The notes under the pieces were generated by a model. That model saw only the letters and a list, made by a program, of their open reading frames with translations. It made no database searches and had not been told where the DNA came from. The translations under genes and the position numbers were made by a program. Source: Bugulina stolonifera (Eukaryota > Bryozoa > Gymnolaemata > Cheilostomatida > Bugulidae). Taken from it: a stretch of DNA of 64,000 nt. The stretch's first letter is position 1. Each line of letters opens with the position of its first letter. Below, in pieces: positions 11,874-23,684 of this stretch. The DNA is taken from assembly GCA_935421135.1 (NCBI GenBank), contig OW285188.1, positions 8,412,733-8,476,732 of the forward strand, read 5' to 3'.

Positions 11874-14208
11874 ATGCTAAGGTACTTTCTGGTAGCAAGC
11901 TTGGTGGCACTTGTTGTTAATGCCATCTCAAAGGAGGAAATGAGAGTATTAAAGAAGAGGAATGCGCTGGGAACATCCAATGAAGAGATGATAAACAGGG
12001 CTCTAGATGGTGTAGATGCGTACTGTGCCAAAAATCAGGATGAACAAGGTAGAGTACTACAGCAATAATTTGGTAAAGACTTTCTAACTATGGCGCAAAA
12101 TTCAATTTTGACAACAACTAAACTTTCGACTTGATCATAATATGATATAACATGTTCCATCAATCTGCCCTACATGTACAGTGCATGTAGAACAGGCAAA
12201 GGATTTATTTGCGTTTTATCACATAATTATTAGAATGTCCTGTTATCCTTATAACCTACATGACTTTGTACTTACTTGTTATTTTCGACCCGACAGACTA
12301 TAGGAAGAAGAGGAGTTCTGCAGAGGAAATAAGGGAGATCCTCAGAGAGCTACTAGATGAGTGCAACGACGATGAAGAGCCCCGACCAACTCCACCGTCT
12401 ATCGATGGTATGTCAATGCACTATTCTTATTTATTCATTTATTATTTTACATTAACATAACCTACAATTGGTTAGTCATGCTCTCCATGCTATGCAAAAC
12501 TTAAGTTTGGCTGCTAAAATGTACATTTACATTGAATGTGCGGCACTTTCCACCTCCTTTACACATTTCCTGTCTATCAAACTGTTGTCGATAGTCGTAT
12601 ATACATTGTATAAATTACATTGTATACTATTATATACCGCTTGGTTAGCAGATAGTCTTGCATTCATATGTAGGATGTAAGGCTCAGATCTAGGTTTGTG
12701 TTGTTGGTGGTTTGTAACGCTACAGTAACTTTCTGTAATTTTTACCAAACATCTGTTATTCAACTGTGTTCTCTTTACGGAGTCACTTTCATTTATTAAC
12801 AGTTATAATACAAATTTGTTTTGCAGGTCCTTGCACATCTATAAACACTGTGAATCTAACTGGGTCATGGAGAAAGGATAATGCTGGGTCAAATCTTAAA
12901 CCGGCCAATAACTTCTATGCCTGTGATAGAGAACTCCAGAAAAATGTGATCTGGTTCAGGTAAATATGAACTGCAGATTTAGAAATCAAATATCGTTTAT
13001 TAAAAGTTGATGAAAGTATACAGGGATAACCAGAGCATTCAAATAATATGATAATTTAAAATAGTTCAAATTTTATACATTTTGCATAAAATCACAAGCC
13101 AAAAATCTTACAATTAAACCTCGTACTTCAGATTGAATGTTATGAACGTATGAAATGTTACAACAAAATACATAACAAACTATGAATGTCTCAAAATAAT
13201 GCATCTGCCTTAGTACTGCTACCGTCACCATATTAGTCATTTTATGTAATAGTGCTACAATATAAAAAATAATAGTTTGAAAATGCTGTATCTGCATGTA
13301 CATTGTATGACAAATTTTGGATTATTCTTGAACTTGCAATATATCTTAATTGTTATTTTAGTTATTAATGCGACTGTCACAACATACATGTAGATGTAGA
13401 TTGTACTAATAATAGCTCATGTGATTGATGTTGCTTTCAGGTTCACTGGTGATGGTGGCAGACAGATGTCTAACAAATGTGCCCCTAGTTACTCTTGTGG
13501 AGGTCATGGTGGATTCTGGACTGATGCAGCCATGCCTTCTCAAGTTGGCCAGATACTCAGTGTACCTATATATGGAAGCTGGAGTGGTGATTGCAAATGG
13601 TATGTAACATACACACACGCTGTTTGCATTCAAATGTTATATTATTGATCATGTTTTGGGATCCTAATATGTTCAGTGACTTCATAAATTTTACTTGAGC
13701 CGTAATCAATAGTGTCGTAGCAGTCAACCTCAATTACTTAGATGTGCTGCAACACATTAAGTTACCAGTTACCAGTTACGAGCTACCAGTTACCAGTTAT
13801 GAGTTACCAATTATGAGCTACCAGTTACCAGTTATGAGTTAACAGTTGCCAGTTATGAGTCACCAGTTACCAGTTATGAGTTACGAGTTACCAGTTACCA
13901 GATACGAGCTACCAGTTATCAGTTACCAGTTATGAGTTACCAGTTATGAGCTACCAGTTACCAATTATGAGTTAACAGTTGCCAGTTATGAGTCACCAGT
14001 TACCAGTTATGAGTTACCAGTTACCAGTTACCAGTCACCAGTTACCATTTGTTTCCTAATCTGACATTCACTATAATACTCCAGGTACAGATGGCCAACC
14101 AGCCAAGCTCTGACTGTACAGAGATGCTCTAGCAGACCAGGAGACTTTGTCTACAGAGTCCACGGTACTGGCTCCTGTTACTGGACCTTCTGTGGAATGG
14201 ACCTGTAG
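11874..14208 (+). CDS. Secreted D8C-domain protein, copy 2
   Basis: Exons 11874-12048, 12297-12407, 12827-12959, 13441-13599, 14085-14208 match copy 1 in length (175, 111, 133, 159, 124 nt) and phase, again giving 233 residues. By eye about 11 of 702 coding bases differ from copy 1, with only three amino-acid changes: K3R, D16N and R180S. Exon 2, which holds the furin-like RKKR site, is identical. All eight D8C cysteines, C51, C81 and the signal peptide are kept. The introns differ more, including large length changes in intron 4, so the coding sequence appears to be under constraint. Two insertions lie in the 3' flank. The function is the same unknown extracellular role as copy 1. Confidence 0.93.
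13761..14047. repeat. Intron 4 minisatellite, D8C copy 2
   Basis: Many variants of gttaccagttatgagttacc, including larger repeated blocks containing aacagttgccagttatgag. About twice the length of the array in copy 1. It runs close to the exon 5 acceptor at 14084. Confidence 0.85.
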
Positions 14209-14312
14209 AAGAATAGATCAAAACTACACTCACCTGAACTGGACACAACGATGACCGCTACTGCGTAACGAGTAATCACACTGTCACAAACTCTAACATA
14301 ATATAATAGCAT

Positions 14313-14410
14313 CATTCTTATTTCTTTATGCTGATTGGAGCAAATTCTTATTCCTTTATGCTGATTGGAGCAAATTTTTATTTCTTTATGCTGATTGGAG
14401 TCAATTCTTT
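14313..14410. repeat. 3' UTR repeat, D8C copy 2
   Basis: About three copies of the unit containing ttatttctttatgctgattg, matching the four-copy array at 7185-7317. Confidence 0.8.
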
Positions 14411-14412
14411 TT

Positions 14413-14779
14413 TCTAGAGTGCATGGATGAGACTACACTTGCATGATAACAATGTTAATTTTCCTTTCTCACAGAGCATACATTATAACATAATAATAGT
14501 ATCACATAGCTATATGTACATGTATATGTTGCAATACACCTACACTGTATATCCAGTGCAGTACTTGGCAGATTGATTCAAGATTTCGATACTACATGAT
14601 TATGTGTAGACAAGCTGTAATCATAATGTGAATTTAACATAGCCTGATTTCTTTGTTCCAATTAAGAAGGAGTTATCTTTTTCATTATACCCCTATTACA
14701 ATCTCCAAGCGTAATCAAGAAGTCTAAGGCTATGTCAAAATATGTAGCATTGCAGCTAGGAGCGAAGGCTAGTCTAGAG
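14413..14779. mobile_element. 360-bp insertion in 3' UTR of D8C copy 2, unclassified
   Basis: Sequence between the direct repeats TCTAGAG (14413-14419 and 14773-14779) is absent from the same place in copy 1, where the flanks join directly. The 7-bp repeats look like a target duplication. I see no terminal inverted repeat, reading frame or poly(A) tail, so the class is unknown. A deletion in copy 1 is the alternative. Confidence 0.5.
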
Positions 14780-14856
14780 AGATGACAACTCTGTTATTGT
14801 AATGTTCATGTATTTGCCGTTTTTGAGAACAAGCTGCAGTTATGCACAATTTTTAC

Positions 14857-15517
14857 ATATAAAGCAGACATGGGCACTCGAGTCATTTTACTCGACTCAA
14901 GTTAACTCGAGCAACAGCTTTTCATTACTTTTAATTGACTTGTGCTTTTGTATTGTGTGAAAGCTGGGAATTGACTTTTACTTCTACTCTCCTACAAAGC
15001 ATGATGCTTGACTCTTACTTTACTCTAATCTCTCAGCTATCAATGATAATATTCTATTGGTTTGGTGTAATTATGTAATAAGTGTTGTTCACCATAGAGA
15101 AGCTGAGAGGCTTATAGATAAACAGACCTACCATTATAACAATAGTGCAAATTTGAAGTAGCCTTTGTTCCTCAGAACTACTATAACTGACAGAAAATCA
15201 GATCTAACACTAAGTATTACCTATTGTGTGTTGTCACACTTGTATACATCAGAAATTTGTGTTATACAAAATTCCCATTGGTGTTCTCTTTGACATACTG
15301 CTGTACTTTTGACTCTACTCTGACTCTAGCATTTTGGCACTAGTTGCTTGACTCTTACTTTACTTTTCAAAATGGCTGTTTATTTACTCTTACTCTACTT
15401 TTGACTTGCTTCATCCGATGAGTTTACTCTAAATTACTTTTTATCAATTGAAAATGTATACTCTTACTTGACTCTTGACTTGAGTATTTGTCTGCTTGGC
15501 ACATGTCTGATATAAAG
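14857..15517. mobile_element. hAT-type non-autonomous DNA transposon
   Basis: The element body is 14865-15509 (645 bp). It starts CAGACATGGGCACTCGAGTC and ends in the inverted CATGTCTG. It is flanked by a perfect 8-bp target duplication ATATAAAG (14857-14864, 15510-15517) and is absent from copy 1. An 8-bp duplication with CAG-starting termini is the hAT signature. The interior has no transposase frame, only repeated actcttactttact-like motifs. It lies just before the poly(A) signal of the D8C copy 2 transcript. Confidence 0.85.
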
Positions 15518-15518
15518 T

Positions 15519-15524
15519 AATAAA
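15519..15524 (+). promoter_or_regulatory. Poly(A) signal candidate, D8C copy 2
   Basis: AATAAA immediately after the hAT target duplication, corresponding to 7393/7401 in copy 1. If used, the copy 2 3' UTR would be about 1.3 kb instead of about 0.3 kb. Confidence 0.45.
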
Positions 15525-15625
15525 CAAAATAACACTCCGCAGATATACATTGTATGATACGATATACAAGTGTATGTATTAATCACTTTATTGTGTAATA
15601 GAAAATGTTGGTGTGAACGAGTAAC

Positions 15626-18600
15626 TTAAAGGATCCCTCTCACTAATTACCCTGCTCAGCAAATCTAGTTTTGTGTCAAAATGAAGGCAGCAGCAAAGTC
15701 ATGTGTTTCAGAGTTGTGCTCTCAACATATTTCTCCTTCCCATGATGCATCGCGCGATGCGCTAAAGTGCTGCCCTAGGACGAATTTTTGATGAAGACAC
15801 CCTAAACGGCACTTTTTTTATATAAGTTGTATAGAGAGAGGTTTAGTTTTTTGCAAATATTTTCAAAAGTAGCCTGAAATATGCAAAAATAATCCATGGG
15901 CATATACTACTTGCAACCATGCACCCTTCAATTTATATTACACCCTTGAAAGAAGTTTTATTTTTATAGCTGCCATTGTTTATTCGAAACTATGGATTAT
16001 CATACTAATATCAAATTTTATAAACAAACCAAAGTCACATGACCATGCTAGCGGTCTGCACGTGGTATTTTGTTTACAATACAATTGATCACAGAGTTAT
16101 TGCAAGTACCAAGATTAGATACTGTACTATCTATCTCCGTTCATGTCTATGGGTTGAGTTGAAAATTCATAGTACACAGAAACGCTAAGAATGGCATTCG
16201 AAAGTTGGATTTTCATTTCATAAATTTCATTTTCTGAAAAACATGAGCTTAGTTTCTGGCCAGATTGTCAGCCATCACAATACTCAGCATGAGCATGGTA
16301 AGCATTTAATATATATTATAATAATCTAAGTGATTATGATTTTAACATATTTATATTACAATACTGTGAAACTAAATTTTAATATTGAATATAATATTCA
16401 ATTGAGTTTTGACAATGAACTTTACAAAAATGTGAAGTTATTGTATTGTAATTGTTGTATTAAATTAATAAATTTAAAATAAGTCTTTACATCTACAATA
16501 TGCATATTCAAATACAATTTACAATACACATATTCTGCGAAAATATAGTTGGTTGATTCATTTAGCCAAGCAAAATTTGGATGTAAATACAAACAATAAT
16601 TCTATCATAAATTTATTTCTAAAATAATCAATTGATTGATCTGGTCTATTCAAGATATTTGAATTACTGTATTTAGTTTATTCACTCTTTTAACCCCCCC
16701 CCCCCCCCCCCCCGGCTAAATCTAAAAAGTTGGTGGGACCTGATACTAACTTCATTAGACACAAATTCACCTCTCTAATGCAGCTGAGCTAACCTAGTGT
16801 ACTTTTATTTATGTCCACATGGTCAAAATTTTTTTTTGATTAAAACAGCCACGCTTCATTTCTAAAGAATTTTATGTTTTTATTGTATTTGTATCTTACG
16901 ATGTACTCACTGTGTTGATTACAGACTAGTTCCAATGCAGTCAGCAAGTAACTTTCCTGACATCGATAAAGACATAGTTGCATTTGATTGTTTGCTGAAA
17001 GGAAGGAATGATCTGGTGAGCAGGGTAAAGACGCACACTCACCTTTGATGAAGAATTTGTAAATCGAATGCCAACCTCAATTTCTACATCCAGTTCTTTC
17101 TACTGGTAGGTGTTTATAATTTGTTATGTAGCTCATTACAATATAGCACTAAAACCTTCTTCTTGAATTAAATTTATGCACAAACTTATAAACTCATTGA
17201 GGTAGATTTCATCAGTCTATTCTTGCAAAATGTGAAATACACAATCATGCTTTAGCTAACAAAACCGACAACCTATGCGATTTAGGAGGTTTGAATTCCG
17301 AAGAAGGTCTTCCTTCTGTACCATATTGAACTATAATAATATCCAGCTCTAGGAGCCGTGGAGGCCCCTCGACTAGCTCTGCTATTGGGCAGCCATGTTA
17401 AAGAATTGTGTTTGGCGCCATAAATATTATATTGCTATCATTATTTTTTAGCACAGTGAGATTCCAAAGCTGTATGAAAGAAGGGGAACCTAGCTAGACC
17501 AATTCCATGCTACCAGACACTGGCGTGGAAATTCAAACTATTCTACAGCTTGCACTATATCATCTTTATCTTCAGTGTTGGAAAAAGCATAGGTAAGTGT
17601 TGTAGCAGTAATATGTTATGTACATCAACTTAGTTATCAGTACTAGTACTCCGGCATCAGCTATTCAACAGGGTGGAAAATTCTGTTGTGGGAGTTGAAC
17701 CCAACCATTGATGTTTTTTCTTCGGAATAGCAATATAATTTTGGAAAGGGTCACAACCATTTTTCTTAATAAAATGCTCTACATTTTGAATTGCAGATAA
17801 TACATATTGGATTGCAAAAGAAGTGTTCTAAATGTACATTTCACCCGTACTCCAAGAGGTTTCCTCATCAAGTAACTATGTAAAAGGTGAAGCGTTATAG
17901 TGCCTCAGCATTCAAGGTGAACGATTACGATTGAAAACAAACTTCTGCTGGCGCCCTACATGGACTGTGTATCTCATTATGACTTAATTCTGCCCACAAT
18001 GTATATTATACATACACTGTTCATGTTCAATACTTTACACATGTATTTTACCCTGGTTTCCGCTGTTTTCATTGTTGTATTTTGTTATAAACAGATTAGG
18101 TAAATCAACAATAAATGTTTCAAGATATTGAAGTTGAATAGTCATTTGATGTTCTCATATTTAATAACTAAGAATGACGATTACATTTTCAGAGAGTACG
18201 ACAGACCAAATCATTTCAAACATTTTTGTTGAAATGTGCATGCATCATAGTCAGGCGGATTTATACATGTACACGTGATTCCATGGCTATTGATTTTAGT
18301 CTCCAGCATTTTGCCAAAAGTATACTAACAGGCCTAAATCAATCTTGCAATCATAGCTCAGTGTCATAAAACGTAGAGGGCAATAAAATATTTCTAGAGT
18401 TTGTATTGGTAGATAATCAGTAAATTAATGTTTATAACAACAGCACTTACATGTATTTACAAATGGAAAATTGCGGTTTCATCTAGTAAAATAAACCCTC
18501 CCTAAAGACTGGGAAAGATAAGAAAAATAGCACAAAATACATGTCAAATCGAATACAATAGTCTATAAAGTATAAATTTTGAGCCGCGTGTATTTTCAAT

Positions 18601-20323
18601 TGACTATGACTGCAAACACATAAAAATGTTTAACATACAATAAATGAGTAATCTTGGAATTCAAAATAATGACATCTTGGAACAAGCTAACTCTACTCGG
18701 CTAATTGCAAATAACCATGAGTGCATAATATTAGTTCTTGTTAACATTAAAGCTTGTGGATTACGATCACTTGAAACGTGGCAGTAACAATCAAATTAAT
18801 AAATAGAAAAGATCATTAAGGTAACTGCACAATATAGACAAAATCAAACTAGAATTGGCTATCAAAGACATCAAATACAACACGTACTGTACTCATAGAA
18901 ATTCTATTTACTGAAAGATCATACATGAAGTATCAGGCCAACTACTAATACATATATAAATGATAAAAATTCCAATTGTGTCAGAATATTAATATTTGAA
19001 GGTACCAGTCAATACTTTACAAACCTCACGATTGATTTAGCTGCTCAAATTGTTGGTAAGTACTTCAGTTCAAGCATGTTGCTTGGTCAATGTTTCTACA
19101 ACATTATGTGAACATGTGACCATACTATTGGATCACCTAAAAGTATATTAACGTCAACAGATGGTACTTAAAATTAGCCCACACTAAGCAACAGAATATA
19201 ACTGCTAGGTACAATGTACAAGATTGAAAATGATGAATGCAAATCAAACCGACGCTGATTTTGCTAGGCTACATTCCAAAAACCACAGTACAGGAAAGTA
19301 ATATGTACATGCAGCAGTGTTTACAGTGAAAACTTTGCTGAATCTTGAAGGTGTATGATGCACTTACCTTATGTATACCTATGTAAAACGAGTCAACTTA
19401 GTTTCCAAGGTACAATACTCGTCACTCAAGTATGGCTTTAAGAGGTTGCGATTGATGGGACTTCACATTCCTGGGCCATAGTCTTGACAAACTACTAAAA
19501 AGAAGCATTCATTACACACATTTTAGTCATCATAGTATTATTATTACAATAGAGAAAGAAAATGAGTTGAATATAGTGTCATCAAAAGTTTATTTTACTT
19601 ATGGCTGCAATCAATTGATGCAATTATTTTGAAATTCAATAAATTAAATTTTTGATCAGGTACTGCATATAGGCCTACATATATGTAGACAGCAACAATC
19701 CTAGTTAATAAAGTTAATATTATAATCCCAATATTTTATTTCCAATTTGCATTTTATCCATTTTAGTAGAGTTTAAAATAGTAAAGTACATGTAATATGA
19801 TATATGAATGATGTATAATATAATTAGCCATAAGTAACTAGCATGTTATTTTAACAAATCACTTATGTATCAATGTGAGCAAGGGGTAAATAACAATAAT
19901 CATCATTGCTATATTCACATGTATAGATATTTTTAAATATTAATTACACTGTGACATAGATAGATCATAGTACATTAAAATTAAAAATTAAATTAAAATC
20001 AAAAAGAAAACAAAGTTACTTTCAATGACTTGATTGCAATTTTTGCTATGCCTGCCATATACCTTGTATCGTATCATCTCTCGATAGCATTTTCATCTTG
20101 CAACAATAATTTCATTTTGGCAAAAGCAAAATACTATATTCTATTCTGTCCACAGTCAACTGATTCCCATCGATCACCCGATGGACTTTCCCACACGTGT
20201 ACATGCACATGCGATTTAGTTAGCCAATTATAATACAGTGCAAGTAACCAATCATGATGGTTGCTCTAGCGAGCACGTGGGTGTCTCAAAGTGTAAACAA
20301 AAACGGTGAGAGGGGTCCTTTAA
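15626..20323. mobile_element. ~4.7 kb TTAA-flanked element with short terminal inverted repeats
   Basis: The ends are inverted copies with one mismatch over 18 bases: TTAAAGGATCCCTCTCAC at 15626-15643 and GTGAGAGGGGTCCTTTAA at 20306-20323. This reads as a TTAA target duplication plus a 14-bp inverted repeat. TTAA duplications are used by Kolobok and piggyBac transposons; AGG termini fit Kolobok (purine start) better than piggyBac. The block lies where one duplication unit gives way to the next, which supports an insertion. The interior shows no long reading frame, so the element would be non-autonomous, or its transposase is split into exons or decayed. It contains a run of 20 C at 16694-16713 and the palindrome GCATCGCGCGATGC at 15747-15760. 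Confidence 0.6.
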
Positions 20324-20370
20324 TGATGATTGATGAATGATAAGAAACGCGTCTCGTCTTATTATTGTGT

Positions 20371-20905
20371 CATCCACAACACAAAGTGTATAAATATACT
20401 ATAGTCTTTGATGTGACTTGAACCTAATGAAAGGTTGGACAACTCCAAATTATCATGAGTAGATAATACAGGATGAGTTGTTTGTAATAACCAGTGTTTA
20501 TGTATGCATCAGAGAACTATTTCTAGAGTTATCTTTGGTCTATTGCCTATTACTTTATGATAGCCGCTAATGCATGATTTATAGCCTGCAGTATTTCTTT
20601 ATCAATCACAATTATTGTAGAAGCAGCCCGTATTCCCCTCCCCCCCCCCCCAACACTATATAACAATTTTACATTGGCAGAAGTAGTCCTGGACACAAAA
20701 AAGAAATAAAATGGGAGTTGTCTTCTGCTACTACAATAAGTATTAGCAATTTAAGGGAAGATAACTCTCAGTGTCCAATAAGCAGAGAATAACTGAGGAT
20801 AAACGGTACCAACTACATGACTGTTCAACTGATACACACCCATTGTACAAATATATACATGTAGTTCTACAACAGCAGAACCTAAAGTAATGGGTTTCAT
20901 CAATG
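20371..20905 (+). repeat. Truncated third copy of the duplication unit
   Basis: Aligns with the first ~530 bases of the units at 1 and 7490, including the C-rich run and the region ending near aacctaaagtaatggg. Homology then stops, and no third D8C gene is present. Confidence 0.85.
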
Positions 20906-21348
20906 AGGAAGTTGTCTGCTCTTGAGAGCGTAAAGTTCTATTTGGTAGGTGAAGGTCATAAGTACCTGATACGTAGGTTTAACTACATCCCTCTAATATC
21001 ATTATTTATGCTTCCTCTAAATAAGTGCACCTACTAGCAAGGTTAGATGCCATATTGTGTAAATTTCGATAGCCTAACTTTGTTACTCGGAATTCACAAT
21101 GTCAGCAAAACGTCCTAAATCTCTCTTTGAAACACAAACCGTAGGGACCAGGCATTGCATATAAGCCTACATAGATTGTTACTGATAACATACTTGTAGT
21201 TAGCATTCCAATGCTCAAGGGTCTGCCATAACACAGCTAACTCCCATACAGTAGTTACAAGTACGTATATACTGTTAATAGTGGCTAGTTATAACCAACG
21301 ATTAAAACTAGCCTAATAGGTACTTGACGGAGAGAGGCAAGGGAGTTC

Positions 21349-21464
21349 TTCTATACTCTGCATATTCTATACTCTGTATATTCTATACTCTGTGTATTCT
21401 ATACTCTGTATATTATACTCTGTATATTCTATACTCTGTATATTCTACAATATATACTCTGTAC
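21349..21464. repeat. 16-bp minisatellite
   Basis: About seven slightly variable copies of ttctatactctgtata. Confidence 0.9.
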
Positions 21465-23561
21465 ATTTTTCCCTCTTTTAATTACATCATCTGATGGTGA
21501 GAGAAGAGATACATTTGCTTGAATTAGAAAAGTTAAAAGACTAAAAGTAGTTTTTATCTAAAGCTAGAATGTCTAGTAAACTACATGTACATGTATGTAA
21601 AATTTTAGTCTGCTAGCATACCATAATCCACAGACATGTATCCTGTTTGTTTTAGAGAATACCATAGGACATGAGCGTATAAGAGATAAGGTTCCCAATG
21701 AAAGCCTAGAGCTATGATTGGCTGTGTATTCATATGCTTATGCATTATGCATTATGCTATTTTTACACATGCTACTAACAAAATTCAAGATTTATCAAAT
21801 ATTTGTTATGAGAATCTTGAATAATTTCTATTTTATAGCAGAATCTAATTCAAGAGAATATTATAATCAAATTAATTAAGGAGTTGTCCCACCATGTCAA
21901 ACTGATTCTCTGCTGTAAAACAGTGACCAGGTTGCAAAACTGTTATAAAATACCAGAAATGTATTGAAAAAAGTATTTCATTGCTTGTATCCATGTAGTT
22001 GTTTCAGTCGTATCCAATCAACACTATATTGAGTAAAGAAATTGGCAGTTTAATAACAGACTGGGAATCATCCCCACTGTGTTATAATACAGTATAAAGC
22101 TAGCTTGTCAGTATTGTTTCGCCATGTCCATGGCCTGTTGCTGTAACTGTAATTTACACATGCTAATCTGTGGCAGATGATATAATATTCTAGTTTTTAA
22201 CTAACAGACCTACTGTGTACTGGTCACAGCTCACTGTAAATGATATCATTATTATAGCAAGATTAAAATTGGGGCCGCAGTATATGACGCACAATACAGA
22301 GGTATTATATGCAATTAGGTACAATGTAAGTTATACATAGTAGCTACTTGTATAAATTAATACCCTTGTTCGCAATTCATCACATAAAATTCTAACACAA
22401 ATAAAATATTGAATGATTTGCTGCCCCCTGCTAGGATATTAAAAGGGAGCTCTATTTAATTGACACAACATTATACTTGATTAACGAGCAGTAACTGAAT
22501 GGCCCTTTTGTTGCTAGACTGTGTATTAGCGTTTTATTAATAAAGGTTATGTTACAATATCATAAGTAATTTAAAGCACAGGTGGAACCATTACTTATGC
22601 CCCATAAACCGAAAACAAAAGATAGAAATTTCTATGTCAATAATGTATGTATTTTTGCTTGCATTAAAGACCAGATTATGTAAACATACCTCTACCTAAT
22701 ACTGCTGTATACTGTGTGCTAGTATCAGTTGATAGCAACCTCTACTGCCTTCACTAGCCTTCTCAGACAGCGGGGCTAACTCTCGTGTGCAGCAGCTGTC
22801 TTTGAGTATTTACTGGTGACCGTGACCTTGGGCTCATTCTGTACATACTATAGAAGGGTAAGTAGTAATTTCTACACTGCATATTATACAAATGTACAAT
22901 GTATATATACATGTATATTGCATGTATGGTATACGATATACAGTATAAGGGTATGTATGAGTATATACAGGTGTATACAGTATTTTTTGACTTGTTACAA
23001 GCACACATGTATATGTATGAGTTCTCACTATATTATAATAAAAATGCTTGTGTAATTTATAATAATGTTTGGACCAATTACCGTAGTATTTCTGCATTAT
23101 TGATACCAATGCACATTAAATAACTTTTCATTACCTTAATAGATTTTACTAGCTACTTCTACGCTAGTTCTGTAGGCTTTAGCTTTGTAGGATGGCGGAT
23201 CATACCTGTGTAGGTAGGGATCTTCCTTAGTATGTTAAATTTTAGTGTATTCGACAGTAGGCCGTACATGGATATCGTACTTGACGATTCATTTCTATCC
23301 TGTACACTTATCGAACATAGAATTGGAGTAGAAAGTGTAGCCTTGGATATTACATTCACATCTTATATATGTTATTTTTTGCTGTTTGATGGTACCAGGA
23401 AGTGCCTGTGTGTTATATTGTAAAATAACACAAACAAAACAAAAGCCAAATACCCTATACTCAAAAATAAAATTGGAAGAAAACTCACAATTGTAGGAAA
23501 CTTGCTGAATATACATGTACATGTAGAGGTCTATATGGCAGTGAGCAATATGGTGAAATGA

Positions 23562-23684
23562 TGTGGTACTGCAATACCCTGGTTACGTACCATTGTGGTA
23601 CTGCAATACCCTGGTTACGTACCATTGTGGTACTGCAATACCCTTGTTATGTACTGTTGTGGCACAGCAATACCCTGGTTACCC
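23562..23684. repeat. 32-bp minisatellite
   Basis: About 3.8 copies of a unit built on tggtactgcaataccctggt. The last copy is the most diverged. Confidence 0.9.

Larger units (their letters stand above)
7490..15600 (+). repeat. Tandem duplication unit, copy 2
   Basis: Direct repeat of the unit at 1-7489, starting ccaaccacggcacaaagtg. Bases 7490-11771 upstream of the gene contain no supported gene. The unit is longer than copy 1 mainly because of two 3' UTR insertions (14420-14779 and 14865-15509) and a longer intron 4 minisatellite. Confidence 0.9.

Noticed and set aside
16925..17015. Possible 91-nt exon inside the TTAA-flanked block
   Set aside because: It has an AG/GT frame and is open, but I found no linked exons and no family match.
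22816..22860. Hydrophobic stretch ending at a gtaagt donor
   Set aside because: A membrane-helix-like peptide is readable but upstream stops and lack of partner exons prevent a gene call.
23138..23424. Open stretch ending in a CaaX-like CVIL
   Set aside because: The preceding sequence shows no GTPase or other motif and needs unsupported splicing; the ending is probably chance.
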